A DNA stretch of 64,000 nt, from the NCBI GenBank assembly GCA_946183145.1, contig CAMGZM010000004.1, positions 117,680-181,679 of the forward strand. Reading direction: 5' to 3'. Positions 45,253 to 54,646 of this stretch are shown piece by piece (position 1 is the first letter of the stretch; each line of letters starts with the position of its first letter). This stretch comes from an uncultured Fretibacterium sp. (GTDB taxonomy: Bacteria > Synergistota > Synergistia > Synergistales > Aminobacteriaceae). A program made the position numbers and the translations under genes. A model generated the notes under the pieces. It was given only the letters and a program-made list of their open reading frames with translations, ran no database searches and was not told the DNA's origin.

Positions 45253-46404
45253 TTAAAACCTCCTGCAAAATTCTTCCATTCTATTCATTGACTCAATAAG
45301 AGTCTCCATAGACTGGGTGCAGGCAATTCTCACATAGCCCTCGCCAGTCTGCCCGAATGCGCTTCCCGGCAATACAGCAACTTTTGCTTCATTGAGTAAC
45401 TGCCACGTAAACTCTTCGCTCGTTAATGAAGTTTGTGATATGTCGGGGAACAAGTAGAACGAACCTTCAGCCCTGTGGCACTTCACCCCCTTCATAGCGT
45501 TTAATCTTGCCTCAACCGCTCTCATTCTCTCGCCGAAAATTTCTGCCCGCTCTTTCACTTTTTCGTCCTGTGTGTTAAGGGCATATTCTGCGGCTTTCTG
45601 TGAGAGGGTATTTACGCCGTAAGTCTGGTATGATGACAATACGCACATCGTGTTGATTACGTTTTGGGGCGCAAAGAGATAACCGATTCTCCAGCCCGTC
45701 ATGCAATGGCTCTTTGAGAGTCCCGCGGCTAAAAGCGTACGTTCCTTCATGCCCGGAAGAGTCGCAAAGCATACATGCTCACCGCTGAATATCATTGACT
45801 CGTAAATCTCATCACTAAGCACAAACATATCACGCTCTTCAACAAACTGCGCAATCTCCTCAAGCTGTTTTCTTGTCGCGACTCTCCCTGAAGGGTTGCC
45901 CGGGTAATTCAGGATTATTCCTCGTGTGCGTGATGTTGCTGAAGCTCGCAATTCCTCGATTGTAGGAGCAAAATTATTCTCCTCGCGCGTTCTTATTGGG
46001 ACTGGGACTCCTCCGTTGCCTTTTATCTGTGCTTCATACGGAGTGAAATACGGCTCAATAAGCATAACTTCATCGCCGGGATTCAACAGCGCGCCGAATG
46101 CCAGCCACGGAATATGCAATCCTCCGACCGAAATATATACATTGTCGGGTGAAGACTTGAGTCCGTGATGACGTTCCCAATAAGCGCAGGCTGCCTCGCG
46201 TGTCTCAATATAGCCCTGAAGCGGGGGGTAATGAGTGAAACCTTCCTTTGCTGCTTTTGCTCCCGCGTCAACAATATCAGGCTCCGTAACAAAATCGGGT
46301 TCGCCTATGCTGAGATTCAAGACACCGTTCATTTTCTCGATTGCCTGAAAGACTCGAATCATGCCGGACGGTTTAGAGTCCCGGAATTTTCTTGCAAGCT
46401 CCAT
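45253..46404 (-). CDS. Class I/II aminotransferase
   Basis: 383 aa fold-type I PLP enzyme of the aspartate aminotransferase group. NLSIGEPDFVTEPDIVDA, NYPGNPSGRVATRKQLEEIA, DEIYESMIF, PLP-Lys in GLSKSHCMTGWRIGYLF and the C-terminal Arg in YVRIACTQSMETL. Substrate cannot be fixed; AspC or aromatic transaminases are nearest. The lipoprotein ribosome site lies in its last codons. Confidence 0.88.
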   Translation of the reverse strand: MELARKFRDSKPSGMIRVFQAIEKMNGVLNLSIGEPDFVTEPDIVDAGAKAAKEGFTHYPPLQGYIETREAACAYWERHHGLKSSPDNVYISVGGLHIPWLAFGALLNPGDEVMLIEPYFTPYEAQIKGNGGVPVPIRTREENNFAPTIEELRASATSRTRGIILNYPGNPSGRVATRKQLEEIAQFVEERDMFVLSDEIYESMIFSGEHVCFATLPGMKERTLLAAGLSKSHCMTGWRIGYLFAPQNVINTMCVLSSYQTYGVNTLSQKAAEYALNTQDEKVKERAEIFGERMRAVEARLNAMKGVKCHRAEGSFYLFPDISQTSLTSEEFTWQLLNEAKVAVLPGSAFGQTGEGYVRIACTQSMETLIESMNRMEEFCRRF

Positions 46405-46496
46405 GAATTACACTTCCTTACATTTTCGTTGGAATAATGAAAATAATATCACATAATGAAAATTGTTAATGTTGAACAATATGCAGACACAAAAAA

Positions 46497-46521
46497 ATAC
46501 CCCCGGAAATTTTCCGAGGGC
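46497..46521 (-). terminator. Terminator after the secreted Sel1 protein
   Basis: CCCCCGGA pairs with TCCGAGGG; T7 on the minus strand. Confidence 0.75.
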
Positions 46522-46540
46522 CTCACGTTTTCATCACACA

Positions 46541-48412
46541 TCAGAAAGGCCACCACCAAGAATTTCTACCCGATAAACGTTTTAACGCCTTCTTTGCTCC
46601 CGAATGCCCCATCTCTGAAGCGCGCGTGTAATGTTCTTTTGCCGTGTCGACATTCCTGCTTACACCTTGTGCGTGTTCGTGCATTCGTCCTATCATGTAT
46701 TCTGATGATGAATTTCCGCCTTCTGCTGAAAGCCTGAACATTTCGAGGGCTTCTGTGTACTGCTTTGCATTGTAGAGTCTCATTCCTTCCTGGTACTGAT
46801 CTTCAGGGGACGGCGTTACGGGTTCTTCAGGCGTGTACGTGTAATCCTGAGACGTAAGCATGATGTTCACGCACATATTCTGCGAGTAAATATCACCGCC
46901 AAATCCCGCAACACGGTAATACTTCAAGGCCATGAATGAGTCATGACTCACTCCGAGTCCGTAATTGTACATGTCAGCAAGAAAGACAGACGCAGGAATA
47001 TTCCCCCCGTCGGCATAATCTTTCACGAGATTCAGCGCGTCAGAATAGCATGATACATCCCCGGAAATTTCCGCGAGCCTCATAATTTCACCGAACAATG
47101 ACGGATCCGTTTCAGCCTGTGCAATAATTCTCCGTGCATGTCTCAATAACTGATGATTATTCCCCCTCAATGACTCGTAATATTCTCCGCGCCCGTCAAA
47201 ATAATCTGCGAGAATCAACGCCGCTTTTCTGTCTTGTGGTTTCATCTTTTCAGTGAGATGTGAAATTTTCAGCTCACGCAATGTATCTTCAGGCAACAGC
47301 GGGTAATCTACATTCGCACGCATTTGCTTCAGCATGGCCGAGCTTAATTCATACTCATAGCCGAAATCAATATTTATCTCAGCGCATTTTACCGCCGTAT
47401 CTTTGTCGCCTAACGAGTAATACAACGCCGCCGCAAAAAGATTATTCGTCCAGTCCTCGCGCAGTGTGTTATCACGCATAATTTCAGCAAGCTCAAGAAT
47501 ATTTTTCCGCGACTCGTCATTCACTCCGTCATTCAGCAATGTATTAATCCTGTACTTTGTTGCCTCAAGTTTGTACGGATCTTTACGCAGAACAGGCCGC
47601 CAAACTTCATTGAAACGCGAAAAAGATCTCTCCGCCTCATACGAATCATCAGCATCAAGGGCAGCCCTCGCGCGGTAATACCAGTAAGGCGGATATACAC
47701 GAAAATCACTCTCAATTGCCTTAAGCATTCGGAGTCTTCTTGACGGTGTGTCAGGCTCATCAACTGCCCTGTAGAAATCATCAAGCGCGCGCTGTACGAG
47801 CCTGTACTCATCAGGAAGGTGATATTTGTTGAGCAAGTTCCACGATGAAGAGAGCAATTCTTTCTGAAGGTCGTTGAAGTCTCTCATGTCCTCAGCTTTA
47901 AGCCTGAACATTTCTGCATTGAGATTGATGCTCTGGTTAATGCCCTCTGCTTTTCCCAAGAAATAACCGGCAGTACATGCAGAGAGAAGCCGCCCTAATC
48001 CCACGAAAAATTTTCCGGCGTTCTCATCACCTGCGAGGACTCCGCGAGATATTTCGGCCATTTCCGAGAGAGCGTATTTGATATTGCTGCTGTTCTGAGC
48101 GTCATAACGTTTGCGGATTTCGGCTGACTCGTCCTGACGTAATTTCTTGTTCTGCGCTATGTCGAGAAGTCTGCGGTATAACTCTGTGATTTCGGGGTCT
48201 GAACGTATATTGCCTATGCTGAGATTGTTTATGATGTTCTGATATTCTGCGTCAAGAATGATTCTGTCCTGAGCCGATAATATTCTGTGGACTGATACAA
48301 CGGCCATGTTAAGGGCTAAGATTGTGTGCTGAGGGTCATATGATTCTTGAGCTTGTGAACTGGAAATGAGCATTACGAAAATGATTGCTGACAGAAAAAT
48401 TTTCCTCGTCAA
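46541..48412 (-). CDS. Secreted Sel1-repeat protein
   Basis: 623 aa from TTG 48412 behind AAGGAGG. Signal peptide TRKIFLSAIIFVMLISSSQAQ, a long helical middle with TPR-like units (YEAERSFSRFNEVWRPVLRK), and C-terminal Sel1 repeats (ASVFLADMYNYGLGVSHDS, MALKYYRVAG; YQEGMRLYNAKQYTEALEMF, SSEYMIGRMHEHAQGVSRN). Envelope scaffold for protein interactions is the usual role. The next two genes upstream are also on this strand. Confidence 0.8.
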   Translation of the reverse strand: MTRKIFLSAIIFVMLISSSQAQESYDPQHTILALNMAVVSVHRILSAQDRIILDAEYQNIINNLSIGNIRSDPEITELYRRLLDIAQNKKLRQDESAEIRKRYDAQNSSNIKYALSEMAEISRGVLAGDENAGKFFVGLGRLLSACTAGYFLGKAEGINQSINLNAEMFRLKAEDMRDFNDLQKELLSSSWNLLNKYHLPDEYRLVQRALDDFYRAVDEPDTPSRRLRMLKAIESDFRVYPPYWYYRARAALDADDSYEAERSFSRFNEVWRPVLRKDPYKLEATKYRINTLLNDGVNDESRKNILELAEIMRDNTLREDWTNNLFAAALYYSLGDKDTAVKCAEINIDFGYEYELSSAMLKQMRANVDYPLLPEDTLRELKISHLTEKMKPQDRKAALILADYFDGRGEYYESLRGNNHQLLRHARRIIAQAETDPSLFGEIMRLAEISGDVSCYSDALNLVKDYADGGNIPASVFLADMYNYGLGVSHDSFMALKYYRVAGFGGDIYSQNMCVNIMLTSQDYTYTPEEPVTPSPEDQYQEGMRLYNAKQYTEALEMFRLSAEGGNSSSEYMIGRMHEHAQGVSRNVDTAKEHYTRASEMGHSGAKKALKRLSGRNSWWWPF

Positions 48413-48434
48413 TTTTACCGCCTCCTTTTTGTGT

Positions 48435-48827
48435 TCAGATTTGAGTCTTCCATACAAGCAATAATTCTCCGGCTGTAAAATCGGTGTCAAGATTATTTTC
48501 CTTCAGCATTTGCTTGACTGTTGCAGCGTTAAAAGGCTCTCCGCATTTCACAGAGTCAAAAGCTATTGCCTCCATAAGCCAGGCAAAATCTTTATGTTCT
48601 TTCAGCCATGTGAGAATGTGTTTCTTCTTTGCGCGTTTCTCTGCGTCTTTGCTTTTGTCGCGTGTCTTGTAGGAGTAAGCTGCGTATGCTTTCTGAATGC
48701 TCTTGTAGCCCCAGCCCTGTGCGTCGTCTAAAATTTCGCCTGAGTCCTTATCGACAACAACATAACGCTTGTCATATTCGCTTGAGAGTTTTGCGGACTC
48801 AATTACTGCTATATTTCCTGCTGGCAT
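48435..48827 (-). CDS. Hypothetical protein, 130 aa
   Basis: Not recognised. Soluble, with a Lys-rich central helix (YKTRDKSKDAEKRAKKKH) followed by ILTWLKEHKDFAWLM and ending GELLLVWKTQI. The opening IAVIESAKLSSEYDKRYVVVDKDSGEILDDAQGWGYKS looks like a small beta sheet. AAGGAGG precedes the ATG. It lies between two Sel1 genes on the same strand. Confidence 0.6.
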   Translation of the reverse strand: MPAGNIAVIESAKLSSEYDKRYVVVDKDSGEILDDAQGWGYKSIQKAYAAYSYKTRDKSKDAEKRAKKKHILTWLKEHKDFAWLMEAIAFDSVKCGEPFNAATVKQMLKENNLDTDFTAGELLLVWKTQI

Positions 48828-48856
48828 TTCGATTCCTCCTTAACACAAAAACAGAA

Positions 48857-49639
48857 TCAGTTAAACGACAGCAAATTTTCAGCAAGCTCTGACCTTGCCC
48901 GGCTCTGTCCGTCTATTGCCCATTGAAGACTCTTCATGTACATCTCCTCGCCGCTGTCAACCAAATCATAAAGATAGCATTCCGCATTCTGGAAACACCT
49001 CAAAGCCTCACGGGAATTTTTCTCTGTTTCCTCGCCTTTGAGATAAGCCCAGCCGAGACGCAAATATATCTGTCCTGCTGTATGATATTCATCATCAGGA
49101 GTCATAAGCCTGATACACTGAATGTATATCTTGAATGCTGTTCTGAGATTCTTTTTGACGTAATAGCCGTTGCGGTACATATCGCCGATCTTGTAGAGTA
49201 ATACGATTCTTCCGCAGAATGCGCCATGAGCGAAACACTGAAACGCTTTCTCGTAATCAGGGGGAATGCTTCTGCCGTAATAGTAACAATATCCGAGATT
49301 CTCTGCTGCCTTTTCGCTTCCGTTCTCAGCTGCCATAGTGAAATAGTGAAGTGCTTTCCCGAAATCCTGACAGCAGCCCCGGCCGTCATAATACAACGCG
49401 CCCAAGTCATTCATAGCGTCAACATTGCCGTTGCTGATTGCTTCCTCGTAAAGCTCAACGATGAACGCAAACAAATCACGGGGCATTGCGTTTTTTCTGT
49501 CGCGGCTCAAAAGCTCCGACGCTAATTCGTAGGAGGGTATACCGTCAAGATTCTTTATGCTCTCAAAATATTCTATGGTTTCGGGACATTGATTAGGGTC
49601 TAACGAAAGGTGAACATGTCCACGTATTTTTTCTGTCAT
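48857..49639 (-). CDS. Cytoplasmic Sel1-repeat protein
   Basis: 260 aa, no signal peptide. At least four Sel1-like repeats: DAMNDLGALYYDGRGCCQDF, KALHYFTMAAENG, KAAENLGYCYYYGRSIPPDY, KAFQCFAHGAFCG, LYKIGDMYRNGYYVKKNLRT. Probably a protein-protein adaptor. It shares the repeat type, but not the export signal, of the 46541 protein. Confidence 0.8.
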   Translation of the reverse strand: MTEKIRGHVHLSLDPNQCPETIEYFESIKNLDGIPSYELASELLSRDRKNAMPRDLFAFIVELYEEAISNGNVDAMNDLGALYYDGRGCCQDFGKALHYFTMAAENGSEKAAENLGYCYYYGRSIPPDYEKAFQCFAHGAFCGRIVLLYKIGDMYRNGYYVKKNLRTAFKIYIQCIRLMTPDDEYHTAGQIYLRLGWAYLKGEETEKNSREALRCFQNAECYLYDLVDSGEEMYMKSLQWAIDGQSRARSELAENLLSFN

Positions 49640-49663
49640 GAGTTATCATCTCCATACACAAAA

Positions 49664-49697
49664 ACGGAGAAGCAATCCCTCAATCACTCCTCCGAAA
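49664..49697 (-). terminator. Terminator after the MBL-fold hydrolase
   Basis: CGGAG and CTCCG arms separated by about 22 nt, T-rich on the minus strand. A near-identical hairpin lies at about 50586-50611 after nfnB. Confidence 0.6.
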
Positions 49698-49703
49698 AAT
49701 CTC

Positions 49704-50558
49704 TCAGAATTTCAGCGTCTCACCTTCACGCGGGATATATACACGGTCGCCGAGGCTGTGAGCTTTCACGAACTCTCTCACTTCATCGCTGCTTGTCATC
49801 GTGTGATTCACAGCGTCCATATGAACGGCGATAATTTTTGCTTCCGGCATCGCTTTATACATATGAAGAATGTCATCTTTTCCCATTATGAGACTCCCTT
49901 CAACGCCATTCACCATAGCATAGCCCGTATTCATGATTATGATTTCAGGCTTGTAGGTCTCAAGCGCGATTTCAACATACGGATGCCATGTAGTATCGCC
50001 GACAACGTAAAGAGTCTTCATTCCGTCAGACTGAAACACAAATCCCATTGCGTCCCCTGCAAATTCAGCCATCGCAGGAACAGAATACAGCGCATCCGGC
50101 CCGTGCTGCCCTGATGTGCGTGATATTCGTACATTCTTGAAGGGTGTATTTTTCCCGGCAACCATGACATTTGTGAATCCCTGTTCGCGTATTGTCCTTG
50201 CGTCCCCGGCATTCTGTACGAAAAACGGTATATCTTTCGGGAGAATCTTTTGCGCTGATTCGTCCCAGTGGTCTAAATGCGTGTGTGTGAGAATTACCGC
50301 GTCAATTCCCTTTATGACCTCTGAAGCAGGCTCGGCCATGTCGATTAACGGAATGCGCTTGTCAGAATTTGGAGTCCCATCGAAACCCGGATATGCTCCC
50401 TTGTCCACAAGAAAAGGATCAACAAGAAAGACACTTCCGGCGTATTCGATTCGTGCTGTTGCGTTGCGTACGTGCGTGTAGCTTATCCCGTCAGCAAAAG
50501 AAATCTCCGAAATGAACAATGACAAAAACAATGCCGCAAAAATTTTTGTTATCCTCAT
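49704..50558 (-). CDS. Exported metallo-beta-lactamase-fold hydrolase (UlaG-like)
   Basis: 284 aa with signal peptide MRITKIFAALFLSLFISEISFA. Metal motif LTHTHLDHWDES (HxHxDH), later His in TSGQHG, Asp in VVGDTTWHP and a terminal His in AVHMDAVNHT complete the site. Closest to the UlaG/YtnP-like MBL branch; substrate unknown. The signal peptide is unusual for that branch and places it in the periplasm. Confidence 0.8.
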   Translation of the reverse strand: MRITKIFAALFLSLFISEISFADGISYTHVRNATARIEYAGSVFLVDPFLVDKGAYPGFDGTPNSDKRIPLIDMAEPASEVIKGIDAVILTHTHLDHWDESAQKILPKDIPFFVQNAGDARTIREQGFTNVMVAGKNTPFKNVRISRTSGQHGPDALYSVPAMAEFAGDAMGFVFQSDGMKTLYVVGDTTWHPYVEIALETYKPEIIIMNTGYAMVNGVEGSLIMGKDDILHMYKAMPEAKIIAVHMDAVNHTMTSSDEVREFVKAHSLGDRVYIPREGETLKF

Positions 50559-50638
50559 GATTTTTCCTCCTTCTGTAACAAAAAACGGAGAAGCAATTTC
50601 TCACTCCTCCGCAAAATTTCAAGCTGTTATGTTTCTTG

Positions 50639-52129
50639 TTACTTGCCCGCTAAGTATTCATTCATGCTCGCGGCGGCTCTTCTTCCTTCACCCATCGCAA
50701 GAATTACTGTCGCTGCTCCGAGTACTATATCACCGCCGGCCCAAACACGCGGAATGCTGGTCTTCTGGTTCTCGTCAACGATGATGTTGCCCCATTTCGT
50801 TGTGTTGAGTCCCTCTGTTGTCTGAGCCATTAACGGGTTCGAGTCATTGCCCAGTGCGATAACGGCCGCGTCAATGTCAAGCACATGTTCAGTTCCGGGA
50901 ATTGCTACAGGCTTTCTTCTGCCGGATTCGTCAGGCTCGCCAAGCTCATACGTGAGAAGCTCAACGCCTACGAGTCTTCCTTTGTCATCGCCGATAAACT
51001 TTGTCGGGTTCTCTAAGAAGTGGAAATCTACTCCCTCTTCAAACGCGTGCGCTACTTCCTCGATTCTTGCGGGCATTTCTGCGCGTGTCCTTCTGTAAAC
51101 GCAGTAGACCTTCTCAGCTCCGAGACGTAAAGCCGTTCTCGCTCCGTCCATTGCAACGTTGCCGCCGCCGAAAACAGCGACTCTCTTCGCGTCATACATG
51201 GGTGTGTCTGCGTGTTCACGGTCATATGCCTTCATGAGGTTTGAGCGTGTGAGATATTCATTTGCGCTGAAAACTCCGATAAGATTCTCGCCCTCAATGT
51301 GCATAAACTTGGGAAGCCCAGCACCTGTTCCGATAAATGCCGCGTCAAACCCCTGCTCCGTCAAAAGCTGGTCAAGCGTTGCAGTCCGTCCTACAAGGAA
51401 ACTTGTCTTGAACTCAACGCCCATTCTCTTGAGATTCTCAACTTCTTTTGCGACAAGTGCTTTCGGAAGCCTGAACTCAGGAATGCCGTAAACCATAACT
51501 CCGCCGGTTTTCTGGAATGCCTCGAACACCGTAACGCTGTGGCCTTCCCTGCGAATATCAGCCGCAACCGTGAGTCCTGCAGGCCCTGAACCGATAACGG
51601 CGACTTTCTTCCCTGTCTCAGGTTTGGGAGTCGGGACTGTGATTTTGTCGTTGGCTCTCTCCCAGTCTGCTACGTAGCGTTCAAGACGGCCGATAGCTAC
51701 GGCTTTCTCCGGGGACTTCAGCATTTTCCCGATTGTGCAATGGCTCTGGCACTGTTTCTCCTGAGGGCAGACTCTTCCGCAGATGGCCGGAAGCAAGTTT
51801 GTTGTCTTTATCGTGTCGATTGCTCCCTTGAAGTCTCCCTGCTGAATGTGCTTGATGAACTCAGGAATCGGAACTCCTACGGGGCAGCCTTTCTTGCACG
51901 GTGCTGTAGGGCACTGTATGCAGCGTTCAGCCTCGACTCTTGCCTGAGTCTCTGTGTAGCCTAACGCGACTTCCGACATGTTATGCGCTCTGACTCCCGG
52001 CTCCTGCGAGGGCATTTCCTGCTGAGGGATCGCAAACCTGTCTTTGTTCGTTAATGTTTTTCCCTCAAGACCCGCCCAGATTTTCGCGGCTTCTTCCTGT
52101 AACATTTCTGTTGTCTTGTGTTCGCTCAT
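50639..52129 (-). CDS. nfnB: NfnB / glutamate synthase small-subunit-like flavoprotein
   Basis: 496 aa. N-terminal cysteine clusters (CIQCPTAPCKKGCPVGVP and CGRVCPQEKQCQSHC) bind two [4Fe-4S] centres. FAD site VAVIGSGPAGLTVAADI and NADPH site VAVFGGGNVAMDGARTALRLGA follow, with the FAD C-terminal WAGGDIVLGAATVILAMGEG. Paired 2 nt after an FAD/NAD-binding partner, it forms NfnAB, which couples NADH and reduced ferredoxin to NADP reduction by electron bifurcation. Without a GltB large subunit nearby, NfnB is preferred over GltD. Confidence 0.88.
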   Translation of the reverse strand: MSEHKTTEMLQEEAAKIWAGLEGKTLTNKDRFAIPQQEMPSQEPGVRAHNMSEVALGYTETQARVEAERCIQCPTAPCKKGCPVGVPIPEFIKHIQQGDFKGAIDTIKTTNLLPAICGRVCPQEKQCQSHCTIGKMLKSPEKAVAIGRLERYVADWERANDKITVPTPKPETGKKVAVIGSGPAGLTVAADIRREGHSVTVFEAFQKTGGVMVYGIPEFRLPKALVAKEVENLKRMGVEFKTSFLVGRTATLDQLLTEQGFDAAFIGTGAGLPKFMHIEGENLIGVFSANEYLTRSNLMKAYDREHADTPMYDAKRVAVFGGGNVAMDGARTALRLGAEKVYCVYRRTRAEMPARIEEVAHAFEEGVDFHFLENPTKFIGDDKGRLVGVELLTYELGEPDESGRRKPVAIPGTEHVLDIDAAVIALGNDSNPLMAQTTEGLNTTKWGNIIVDENQKTSIPRVWAGGDIVLGAATVILAMGEGRRAAASMNEYLAGK

Positions 52130-52131
52130 CG

Positions 52132-53007
52132 TTAAGCACCCGCCTTTTTCCCGGCATCAAGGCCGATTCTGCATTTGTGGTCTGCTTCCTTCTCTTTGTC
52201 CTTAAAGGCTGTCATTCTCTGCATCATGTTGTCAAAGTCGACTTCATAGCCGTTAAATTCGGGGCCGTCAACGCAGACAAACTTTGTTTTTCCGCCGACA
52301 CTAACGCGGCAGCATCCGCACATACCTGTACCATCAATCATTATCGTGTTAAGTGATGTCGTTATAGGTACTCCGAAAGGCTTTGCGGCGGCTACACAGA
52401 ACTTCATCATTATGGCCGGGCCGATTGAAACGATTTCGCTGACTTTCTCTTTCTCGCAAATTTCCGTGAGAGGTGCTGTTACGACTGCTTTGCGTCCATA
52501 TGAGCCGTCATCAGTTACAACTATAAGCTCATCGCTTGCTGCTCTCATTTCGTCCTCAAAGAAGAGAAGATCTTTTGTCCTTGCGCCGATGATTGTTACA
52601 ACCTTGTTGCCGATTTTGTGATTCGCTTCAACAATAGGGTGAAGAGGTGCTATACCGATTCCGCCGCCTACACAGAGAACTATACCGTCTTTCTTCTCGA
52701 TGTGAGTCGGCTTTCCCAGAGGCCCGACAAGAACGGGTACATTGTCGCCGACGTTGAATGTCTCTGAGAACCTGCGCGTTGTTGCTCCGACTGTCTGGAA
52801 TACGATTGCGATCCAGCCTTCCTCGGCGTTTGCGTCCGCGATCGTTAAGGGTATGCGTTCGCCGTAATCCTCATCAATCTGGAAAATGATGAACTGCCCG
52901 GCTTTTCTGTTGCGGGCGATTTCGGGTGCTTCAACCTTGAAATAATAAACGCTCTGGTCTCTTTCTTTGTCATAAGAGAGCTGGCGTTTCTCAAGTATCT
53001 TATGCAA
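52132..53007 (-). CDS. nfnA: NfnA / sulfide dehydrogenase-like FAD-NAD-binding subunit
   Basis: 291 aa. FAD-binding RIPLTIADANAEEGWI, NAD-binding VGGGIGIAPLHPIVEA and a C-terminal [2Fe-2S] site in GTGMCGCCRVSVGGKTKFVC. This architecture is the dihydroorotate dehydrogenase electron-transfer subunit type used in NfnA/SudB. First gene of nfnAB; it fits an anaerobe with [FeFe]-hydrogenase that must balance NADPH, NADH and ferredoxin. Confidence 0.88.
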   Translation of the reverse strand: MHKILEKRQLSYDKERDQSVYYFKVEAPEIARNRKAGQFIIFQIDEDYGERIPLTIADANAEEGWIAIVFQTVGATTRRFSETFNVGDNVPVLVGPLGKPTHIEKKDGIVLCVGGGIGIAPLHPIVEANHKIGNKVVTIIGARTKDLLFFEDEMRAASDELIVVTDDGSYGRKAVVTAPLTEICEKEKVSEIVSIGPAIMMKFCVAAAKPFGVPITTSLNTIMIDGTGMCGCCRVSVGGKTKFVCVDGPEFNGYEVDFDNMMQRMTAFKDKEKEADHKCRIGLDAGKKAGA

Positions 53008-53180
53008 AAGCTGTTCCCCCTCATATAAAGAATATTGTTAGAATAAATGATAATAACTTTGAAATGATAAGCCTAAAACCTTAATCAGGCAAGCACTTAC
53101 GGAGATTTAATTTTTTGTCGGAGTGTTAAAATTTGTGTTAAAATTTTCTGGTACTGAATCAATAAAAGGTGTGATAAATC

Positions 53181-53810
53181 ATGAGCATTATATACGGAAA
53201 ATTATGGCAGTTCACGGATTACATAAAGCCGATGGATTTCACGATTCATCAGTATCTCCTAGCGTCAGAGCCTTCAATACTTTTAGCAGCGGGAACAGTT
53301 CAGGAAGCAGAACGGAATATCCCTGAAATAAAGCGCATTCTCGGAAATAAATCTCTCAGCTACATATTCATATCCCACATGGAAACGGACGAGGCCGGAG
53401 GAGTCTTCCTTCTGCAAAAAGAATATCCCGATGTCTGTGTGATATGCGGGAATCTTTCGGCGCGTGAGCTTTACGGCTGGGGCTATTCGGGGGAAATCAA
53501 AACCGTAAAGGGCGGGGAATGTCTCAATGACGGAGAATTGAGCCTGAGATTCATAAATTACCCTTCGGAAGTTCATTTGCAGGACGGCTTATTGTGCTTT
53601 GAGGAAAACAGCGGGGTGTTGTACTCGTCAGATTTGATGATGAGTTTCGGCGATGCTGGGGGAAAAATTATTGAGTCGGAATGGAAGCCGCAAGAAATTT
53701 CAGAGGACAGATTGCCCGCAGGAAGGCTTGAGATTCTCAGGTCATCGCTTGGAGGAATAATCCCGGAATTTGTAGCCGTAGGACACGGATTCTGTATCAA
53801 GATTCGCTAA
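53181..53810 (+). CDS. MBL-fold protein, flavodiiron N-terminal type
   Basis: 209 aa. Diiron-type signature ISHMETDEAGG (HxExDE form, as in oxygen- or NO-reducing flavodiiron proteins), later SSDLMMSFGD and GHGFCIK. The C-terminal flavodoxin domain of full flavodiiron proteins is absent. Probably a stand-alone oxygen-binding diiron protein; role in oxygen defence is inferred. Converges on the nucleosidase gene with a 4-bp overlap. Confidence 0.72.
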   Translation: MSIIYGKLWQFTDYIKPMDFTIHQYLLASEPSILLAAGTVQEAERNIPEIKRILGNKSLSYIFISHMETDEAGGVFLLQKEYPDVCVICGNLSARELYGWGYSGEIKTVKGGECLNDGELSLRFINYPSEVHLQDGLLCFEENSGVLYSSDLMMSFGDAGGKIIESEWKPQEISEDRLPAGRLEILRSSLGGIIPEFVAVGHGFCIKIR

Positions 53811-54559
53811 TCCGTGAGGAAGTTCTCAAGCAAAAATTTCGTGAACATGCTGCTGTTATAGGCCGCAAATTTCTGGTACTTGTCAGTCTTGCTTGTGTCA
53901 GCATAATCACATATCCCCTTTATCACAATCGCTTTCGGGCGCGGATGAGAAGCATTTTCAGCGGCGTAAAACACTCCGTAAGACTCCATGTCAAGCCCGA
54001 CAGTTTCAGGCATGAATGAGTCTATCTGCCTCTTAACGACTGCACGGTTCGCGACAACTGAACTTCCGCAGGCCATCGGAGCTATGACGAGCTGAAATTC
54101 GCAGTTCCCTTCAAGTTTTCTCACAGTCTCAAGAATTGCTTCATCAAGGGACAATGCAACAGGACGGGGGAGAAATCCTATATTCCCGAAAGTTATTGCA
54201 GGTTTTCCGGGTGCTGTGAATTTTCCCGATGAACAGTCCCAAACTTTATCGGGTATTATGATGTCGCCGTAAAAGTTTTCGCTCTCGTGTCCTATGCACG
54301 CGGCAATACCGCACATTATGAGGTATTCAGGCCGGAAATGTGTTATCAGTTTCCCCAAAAGCATAACCGCTGCTGTTGTTCCCATAACATTCTGCTGTGC
54401 CGTAATAATTCTTTGTTCCTTTCCTGAACGTGTGAATGACGCGGAATAATATTCTTGATGATCTCCGGGAACAAAAATTTTCTCCCAGTTGTCATAGAGT
54501 CTCATCACTGAGTCTGTTTCTACTTTTACCGCTGTGATTATTGCTGCCTTGCATTTCAT
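53807..54559 (-). CDS. Nucleoside phosphorylase / MTA-SAH nucleosidase family
   Basis: 250 aa of the PNP_UDP_1 fold. AAIITAVKVETDSV at the N-terminus, MCGIAACIG in the phosphate/ribose loop, purine-site ETVGLDMESYGVF with the ribose-binding MxSYG form, and KGICDYAD with catalytic Asp. Could be a 5'-methylthioadenosine/S-adenosylhomocysteine nucleosidase-like enzyme; exact substrate open. Confidence 0.75.
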   Translation of the reverse strand: MKCKAAIITAVKVETDSVMRLYDNWEKIFVPGDHQEYYSASFTRSGKEQRIITAQQNVMGTTAAVMLLGKLITHFRPEYLIMCGIAACIGHESENFYGDIIIPDKVWDCSSGKFTAPGKPAITFGNIGFLPRPVALSLDEAILETVRKLEGNCEFQLVIAPMACGSSVVANRAVVKRQIDSFMPETVGLDMESYGVFYAAENASHPRPKAIVIKGICDYADTSKTDKYQKFAAYNSSMFTKFLLENFLTD

Positions 54560-54603
54560 GTATAAGAGACCCTCCCCGAAAATGAATTATAGCAAAACAA
54601 AAA

Positions 54604-54626
54604 ATACCCCCCGCATTTCACGGAGG
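54604..54626 (-). terminator. Terminator after the transporter operon
   Basis: CCCCCCG arm pairs with CGGAGGG with one mismatch; T6 on the minus strand. Confidence 0.65.
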
Positions 54627-54646
54627 GCATTCACTCACTGAAAAAA